From positions 1 through 13,878 of the forward strand of contig HG738218.1 in the NCBI GenBank assembly GCA_000499405.2: DNA of 13,878 nt, in the 5' to 3' direction. Both the position numbers and the translations under genes were made by a program. The notes under the pieces are model-generated. The model was not told the DNA's origin. It worked only from the letters and a program-made list of their open reading frames with translations, and did no database searches. This document shows, in pieces, positions 8,479-13,878 of this stretch; positions within the stretch are counted from its first letter, which is position 1, and each line of letters starts with the position of its first letter. Source of the DNA: Onchocerca volvulus. Taxonomy: Eukaryota > Nematoda > Chromadorea > Rhabditida > Onchocercidae.

Positions 8479-8518
8479 NAACGAAATCGATAGTAATCCA
8501 TAAATTCCAATACTTTCG

Positions 8519-8529
8519 ATTTGTTGCAG
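8519..8529 (+). promoter_or_regulatory. Possible trans-splice or 5'-UTR acceptor
   Basis: TTTGTTGCAG ends at 8529, 66 bp upstream of the predicted start codon. Many nematode mRNAs receive SL1 at such an acceptor shortly before the ATG. The position fits, but there is no transcript evidence. Confidence 0.3.
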
Positions 8530-8595
8530 TCTAATACCTGCATTTTTTGAGTGTATTGTACTACCGGTTTTTTTTGGCTATTAATACTCGAACCG

Positions 8596-8633
8596 ATGAG
8601 CGACAGTAAAACTAAGAAAAAAGCCAAGTCAAA
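8596..8633 (+). other. Predicted exon 1 of the zinc-finger gene
   Basis: ATG plus 11 codons ([12 protein letters not shown]) and two leftover bases, followed by GTAATT. The two leftover bases join the single leading base of exon 2 (9825) to make a Lys codon, and the frame then continues into the fingers. That phase match is the main support. A bare 13-codon ORF ending TAA is the unspliced reading. The first exon could instead be elsewhere in the following 1.2 kb. Confidence 0.5.
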
Positions 8634-11600
8634 GTAATTAGAAAAGAAAAGAACTTCCTATTCATATTTTCTTCGTAGTATTCTTGGAAAAACCCTATGA
8701 TTCATCTTCTAAATCGAATAATCATATGATATTTCGGAAAGTTTAATGACGATCTTACTTCTACTGTGAAAATGATTTGCTTGACAAGAAATGAATGCTT
8801 TGAAACCATTTCCATTATCATTAGCTTGTAATTACATGTTGAATAAGCATGAACTAAAGTTCGTTTATTTATGGATAGGAAACTCGAGATAAGAGTGTTT
8901 CACGGATTACGATAAAGTGGAGGTAATTGGATTGTTGGTTTACATTCTCGGATATTCTTGAAGTTTATAGGATACATGGTATTTTGACCATTCTTTCTCT
9001 TGTTCATTTTCTCCTGGTAATTTTCATGAGATTTGCCATCCCGGAGGAATATATTTTTCGTCTTCTCTGATAGTGAATAGTTCCATAAACGTTTTTATTC
9101 GTTTCTTCACCTATAAGCATTCTAATTTATCTTCATAAATCAAGCGAATGATTAAAGAAGTCAAGAATATTAACTACTTTTGAATTATTTAGCGTGATCG
9201 TTGAAAATATTTAGATGTGAAGTTATACAGAGTGGAAGCTATAATTCAAGCTTTCTGTTAAAGTTGACAATTGTCTCTTCAAAACATAGTAAATAGGAAA
9301 TCTTAAATATGCCTTAGTGAACGTAGAAGTAGGAACTTTTACATATACCTTAGTGATAGATGAACGTCATGCTTATCTATATAAATAAAAAAAGGAAATG
9401 TTGAGGAATATTTCGACGTGAGTGAATTTCGATCAGAAATCAAAATTCGAATTTCATTTTTCCGATTTCTTAAATATTTACAGAAATATTTCTTTTTTTT
9501 TTTTTTTTTNTTTTTTTTTTGTTAGAGAAAATAAAGTACGAATAAATAAGATCTGTATTCAATATATAATTACTGATGCAATTGTCATGGTAGATGTATT
9601 TTGTGAACTTTTATCGGTTCAGATGTTTTTCCTAATTAAAGTTTAATTTAAATTCCCATCAATTTACTCAAGTATCCTTGTGCTTTTATAATAATGGAAA
9701 ATTCTTTAGTACGATTAGTGTCTGATTCAAAAAATGAATAAAATAATTTCAAAGAATATTTACATCTAGGTAAATAATTTAGAATGGTAATTGTTGTAGC
9801 CATTTATTGTTGCATGTATTTTAGACTTTTTGTCCTATATCGGGGACAGTTGCGAACGGTTGATTTATCTGCACGGGAAACAAGTCAAGAGGACAGTGTT
9901 CATTCGGTAATACTTTTCCATATATTTGGAAATTAGTGATTATGAACTCTGTAATTTTTAGCTCTTATTACTCTTTACAATTTCTTATTTGTACTGTATA
10001 TCCTGACGAATTTTTTCTTTTCAGTAAATTAGTCATGTTAAGTTATAATTACTTGTAATGGTAAAAACTTGTACCTTTTTCGTTTTTCTATGTCATTTTT
10101 TGGTTATGGTGATGCTTTTTATTCTCCTTTTTAACTTATAGCAAGTTGGCAGCGATGATTTGAAAGTGAGTCCTAAATCATCTTTGGAAGAAGCGAAGAG
10201 GGATGGAAAAGTAGCTCCACCTGCGACACCAGCAGTTACACCAGTTCGAACATCGTCAACAACAGGAGTATATATTTATTTCACTATTGTTCAAATATAA
10301 GTTGCTCAGTGGTCTTGGATTTTTCCAATTCAAGCCATTTAGTTCAGTTTAAATTTTTTTGATTGATAGAGAAATTTATCATAATTTTTCATCTGAAAGT
10401 TTTTCTTATGTCCTTATTTTGTTGTTCATCTTGTTTTCTTTCTCTTTTCATCAAGAATTTGTGTCTGACAAAGTTATAAAATAATTGAAATTCATTCAAA
10501 GTCCTGCTGTTCACTGAATTACGTTTTTAAGCTGAAAAAGCAAGGCTACTTGAGGACCATCAGCCAAAGAGCTTCATTGTCAGTGGGATTTGATGTCTTC
10601 TCAAATGAATAAGTGTAAAAGTTATCGTTATTAAATCCTTTTAATGCTCTTAATTTAGCGTCATCTGCGTGAATCGAAATGGCTTAAAGCGGTTTCTGAT
10701 CAAGAACGAGAATTCTTACAAAGAGGTAAGTTCATTTTTATTGACTAAAGCTTTTAATTTATGCTTTTTTTGCCAATTTTCAGAACGTCGTCGGATGAAT
10801 GCATACAAAACTTCGCTCTGTAACTCATTCCGAGATACTGGACGATGTTCATACGGTTTTCAGTGTCGATTTGCACATGGCATCAACGAATTACTTCCAG
10901 CACCAAGAGTAATTTTTTTGCAATATATAAAATTACATTTTAGGACTTATTTCCTCATCTTTTTCCTGCTCGCTGTTGAACTTATTTTTTTAAAAGAACT
11001 TAGTGTTAGTGTTAATTGAGCAAAAGGATCGCATTCAAATATTTTCTAGGAAATCTCCATAAAAGCAATTCATCATCAAAATTTAGCAATAATTTATTTC
11101 TGGTATGGCAACATGTGCATTTTTCAGCCACATCCCAAATATAAGACGCAATTATGCAACAAATTTACCTTATATGGTTCATGTCCATATGGTTCTCATT
11201 GTCAGTTTATTCATATGCGCCCATGTAAAATGCAAAATGATTTGGTAATTTTGGTTTACTGGTGATTGTGAAATATTAGCTTTTAAATTGTCAGAAATAT
11301 CGGCACGTTCGGTGTTATATATTTTTGATTCAACATAACTATACTTAGGATGCAAACATATTTCTATTTACTGAAGAGATTTTTAAATATGTTATGCTAA
11401 GATATGTCACTTTAATTCTTTAATTGATTAAAATTGGTGGCTTATATTTGCTTTATTTTGTGAAGATTTATGGGGAATGTGATTTGATTTACATGGGGAT
11501 TTTTCTCTATCCATTTAAAAATTTTTATCCTGTTTAATGTTCGACGAAGCTACTATGGATCTTCTTATATATTTACCTATTCATTTATTTAAAGTTTCCA

Positions 11601-12572
11601 GAACTATAGATAATTTTAGAGATATGTAAACTTTGCGACAAATTACGACAGTGTCGGTAAACATGCACTTAATTATCGGAATTATGCGATGTGTGGAAGG
11701 CCGAGGTTAATCTGTAACTGTAGTAATTTAAATATTTTATTCACGTCAGGAAGGGCAATACTTGTTGATGATTTCAGCGGTTAAAGATATCAACTTTAGA
11801 AATAAAAAGTGGACATAACAGTATGAGATACAACTGCGATATTATTCTTGGAATAGGTGGCTAGGCTAGTATGCGATAATCCAGAGAATATCAATATCAA
11901 GACTTGATGTTGTTGGAATTGAAATTTTATTGAATGTTAACAATCCAAAATAAAATCTTAAGTTTTAAACCATGCAGTTCCTTGATTTAGCAAAAGTTGT
12001 AATTGGTGGTGTGAAAAATCCTGAATTTGAGGTTTTATGGACAAAAACCATGTGTTGTTGAAGTACCGGGATCTGGTTACTGTAACTCACTTCCACAATA
12101 TCGGCCCATAATTGACTCGAACAGATTAAACTTCAATGCTACCGCCACAATGAATGATCTGGGTAATTTATTTAGCACAATGTAAGTTTGAATAATATTT
12201 GAGCCAAATTCTGTTTTCAAATTCTGAATTATTGTTTCTTTGATTGATAGTGATTAATTTGAGGTGTTCTGATCCGACGCCATTTTTTGGTATTGGCGGT
12301 AGTATTAAGTTATAAGTTTACCATTAATTTTGGAGAGAAACATGCATCAAAAACACTTAAATTTTTTGCAATTATACGAGATCAATACTTCAAGTGTGCT
12401 TTTATATCCGATTGGAATTTTAATTAGATTATCATTATATTGCGCTAAAATCTAAAATTTTCTTAATTACTATTGTCGACTTGAAATATCGAGTTTTGAA
12501 ATTATTTACAGGAATATTGATGAAGACCGTACTCGATTCTCGCAATCGTGCTTTCCACGAATAAATATGTAA
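8596..12572 (+). CDS. Tandem CCCH zinc-finger RNA-binding protein
   Basis: Eight exons by my reading: 8596-8633, 9825-9906, 10142-10267, 10659-10725, 10784-10908, 11128-11244, 11978-12181 and 12512-12572 (TAA), giving about 272 residues once one extra base near 12032 is skipped. All introns are GT..AG, and other phases agree. Residues 1-12 are lysine-rich ([12 protein letters not shown]). 41-82 are Ser/Pro/Ala/Thr-rich and probably disordered. 83-111 are charged and probably helical. The fingers are C117/C126/C132/H136 and C156/C165/C171/H175, each C-x8-C-x5-C-x3-H after a YKT lead-in. Known: such proteins bind U/A-rich mRNA 3' UTRs; nematode OMA, MEX-5 and POS-1 relatives control maternal mRNAs. 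The orthologue is uncertain. Exons 4-6 and 8 are firm; exons 1, 2 and 7 less so. Confidence 0.8.
8634..9824 (+). other. Long first intron; no further gene seen
   Basis: A 1,191-bp intron, far longer than the other introns of this gene. It holds a poly-T tract split by an undetermined base (9493-9520, N at 9510) and two near-copies of a CCTTAGTGA-containing phrase (about 9310 and 9350). Its size would allow promoter or enhancer elements. A tiny ATG-containing stretch before GTGAGTG at about 9420 could be an alternative first exon, but its phase is not compelling. Confidence 0.45.
10784..10908 (+). other. Exon 5: first CCCH finger
   Basis: Preceded by CCAATTTTCAG and ended by GTAATT. It encodes [16 protein letters not shown] and then [17 protein letters not shown], the whole first finger with the lead-in YKTSLC. 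The aromatic residues that stack on RNA bases in the family (the Y of CSYG and F of CRFAH) are kept. The open frame continues into the intron as unrelated hydrophobic sequence, which should be ignored. Confidence 0.9.
11128..11244 (+). other. Exon 6: second CCCH finger
   Basis: Preceded by ATTTTTCAG and ended by GTAATT; 39 whole codons. It encodes [13 protein letters not shown], then [19 protein letters not shown]. HPKYKTxLC is the strongly conserved lead-in of the second finger in tristetraprolin/OMA/MEX-type proteins. The stacking aromatics (CPYG, CQFIH) are kept. The gap from the last His of finger 1 to the first Cys of finger 2 is 19 residues, against 18 in tristetraprolin. Confidence 0.9.
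11245..11977 (+). other. Intron 6 (or intron plus a cryptic exon)
   Basis: About 730 bp with no recognised element. One stretch after a good GATGATTTCAG acceptor (from 11778) is open in the right phase for 26 codons ([20 protein letters not shown] and on), but no donor restores the downstream frame, so I left it out of the gene model. Confidence 0.5.
11978..12181 (+). other. Exon 7 with an apparent one-base frameshift
   Basis: After CCATGCAG the frame reads [18 protein letters not shown], in phase with exon 6. At about 12032 an extra G shifts the frame, and it continues as [20 protein letters not shown], then [14 protein letters not shown] and [16 protein letters not shown], to a strong ATGTAAGT donor at 12182. 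Exon 8 supplies the matching base and ends the protein as [19 protein letters not shown]. An alternative is a later acceptor (GAATTTGAG at 12031), which mismatches exon 6's phase unless another exon intervenes. Confidence 0.55.
12512..12572 (+). other. Exon 8: C-terminal exon and stop
   Basis: Preceded by TTATTTACAG. It encodes the last 19 residues ([19 protein letters not shown]) and TAA at 12570-12572. Phase fits the donor at 12182. The tail is rich in Asp/Arg/Ser and has no recognised motif. Confidence 0.65.
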
Positions 12573-13878
12573 TATACCATACCGTACTTTATAAAAATTT
12601 TTCGAAAACTACAAATACAACTACAAACTGGAATTTCTCAAGGCTTTTGTGACCTATCGAAACATTGCACAGTTTATCGTAATCTATTGATATCTATTTC
12701 TCCGTTCACAAATATTCTCATCTAAAGCGGTTTTTTCGTTTTTTTGTTGGCCGTTCTTTTCTCCTTATTTTTTTTTATATTCGTGAGCGATTTATTTTTT
12801 GTATTCAATAATGTGCATTGATTTGATCTTTGTTTTTATATTTGTTGCAAATTTTTTGGGTTATATTTGTTTACAATGTTTTACTTTTCATCCATTTCAA
12901 TATCACTGATATCATTCTGTGTATATTATTCATTTTCATTTCGGAATATTTTATGGGACATTTCCTTTCCCGCACTCATATTTTACTACTATATTGGTAC
13001 TTTTTACTTCTCTGAAGTGCAATATGAGATTTGTGAATTGTATGTTGTTTTTCGGTACATGTCGGTAAATGTTTAAGAGGATGGAATTCGTTGTTTCAGT
13101 GTTTTTTTTTTTCTTTTTTTTTTGAATTTTTTGTTTATTAATACTTTTAGGTGACGAGTTTAGCTAATATTTGAAATGCGGTGAAAAAAATATGGGATGT
13201 GAAAACTTGGGAATTAATTTCGAATTCGTAAAATTTAGACGATTGATAAAATATAAGGAATTCACGATGAATTTTGTACTTTCAAAATTCAGCATGAGAA
13301 TTTTCAATTGACATTTTGTTTTATTTTTTAGAATATATTGCTAATTCAGGGCGATATGTGTGCATATGTTTTCATGCTAATAGCGCATGTTAATAGTGAT
13401 TAGTGGAAAATATGTAGTTAACAATTATCAAATTTTTTTATCATTTCGCTTATGTCTTCAATATACCAGTGGTTTTTTCACTTATTCATTGCTTTTTGTT
13501 ATTGCTTGCATTATGCGATATCATTTTTTATTATTTTGCTTGTATGGAGATTTGAAATATTATTGTTTTGGGAACTTTGTTTCTTTGCATTTCAGTATTG
13601 GGAATCTTGTCTCTCTTTTTAATTAAAATTTGGCAGTTTGTATTACTTCCTATGATCGCATGAGGAAGCACTGATCGCAAAAAAATCCTCAAAGATATTT
13701 GCAACGACAGTATTTACCTGGTCAGATATGGCTCATTTTTGAATTTAAAGGATTGATTGATTCTGGAAAAATAATGATTTTGCTCATTGCTATTGAAGCG
13801 AGTGTTACTGTGAGTGACAATATATATATATATATGCAATCGATTGATGATATGATCCATAGTTATATTGGATGTTTT
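12573..13878. other. 3' flank without a supportable gene
   Basis: AT-rich sequence holding poly-T runs (about 13101-13124). The open frames at 12830-13076 and 13387-13626 are Phe/Leu/Ile/Tyr-rich, lack motifs or splice context, and overlap in two frames, as expected by chance. Part of this must be the 3' UTR of the zinc-finger gene, but no canonical AATAAA stands out just after the stop. Confidence 0.5.
13821..13835 (+). repeat. TA dinucleotide microsatellite
   Basis: About 7 TA units followed by TGCAATCGATTGATGATATGATC. A simple repeat. Confidence 0.85.

Noticed and set aside
10531..10578. Possible extra exon reading [16 protein letters not shown] between exons 3 and 4
   Set aside because: The composition is protein-like and an acceptor (TTTTTAAG) exists, but its phase does not fit exon 3 or exon 4 and the donor (GTCAGT) is weak. 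An alternative transcript remains possible.
11778..11865. Possible cryptic exon in intron 6
   Set aside because: It has a very good acceptor and an open frame, but no donor gives the phase needed by exon 7.
13387..13626. 79-codon hydrophobic open frame
   Set aside because: Phe/Leu/Tyr-rich with no motif, signal organisation or splice context; expected by chance in T-rich DNA.
1..13878. CRISPR array, bacterial operon or endosymbiont insert
   Set aside because: No regularly spaced repeats, ribosome-binding sites or dense bacterial-style ORFs; introns and Helitron relics point to a eukaryotic nuclear genome.

Overview
The window looks like nuclear DNA of a nematode, most likely a parasitic clade III (filarial-type) worm. 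It is very AT-rich and full of homopolymer T runs. Introns have nematode-style TTTTCAG/ATTTCAG acceptors. The one intact-looking gene encodes a tandem CCCH zinc-finger protein of the germline/early-embryo type. A near-exact copy of the nematode spliced leader SL1 is also present. The species is not determined.

Bases 1 to about 3700 are dominated by dead Helitron (rolling-circle transposon) coding sequence that no single long ORF reveals. Piecing frames together gives two copies arranged head to head. Copy A (minus strand, about 240-1790) has the N-terminal block followed by the HUH Rep domain. Copy B (plus strand, 2930-3690) has the same N-terminal block joined almost directly to the Pif1-like helicase start, so its Rep domain is deleted. 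Both carry many stops and frameshifts. Between them (1800-2930) lie a poly-T run and possible further N-terminal remnants.

Bases 3700-8590 hold no gene I can support. They contain an SL1-like sequence (4187-4208), an AAT/ACA-rich low-complexity tract, several hairpins, a three-copy ~30-bp tandem repeat, a foldback structure with a duplicated 31-bp core, and a weak coding-like island (6035-6395). The block between the single Ns at 4860 and 8479 starts and ends with the same 46-bp sequence, which suggests an assembly join, a collapsed tandem repeat or a circular-type contig.

Bases 8596-12572 hold an eight-exon plus-strand gene for a ~272-residue protein with two C-x8-C-x5-C-x3-H fingers (tristetraprolin/OMA/MEX/POS class of RNA-binding proteins). 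Exon phases agree throughout if one extra base in exon 7 (near 12032) is treated as a sequencing error or a real frameshift. The remaining 1.3 kb downstream is AT-rich with simple repeats and no supportable gene.

The Helitron relics and the zinc-finger gene appear functionally unrelated; they are simply neighbours.
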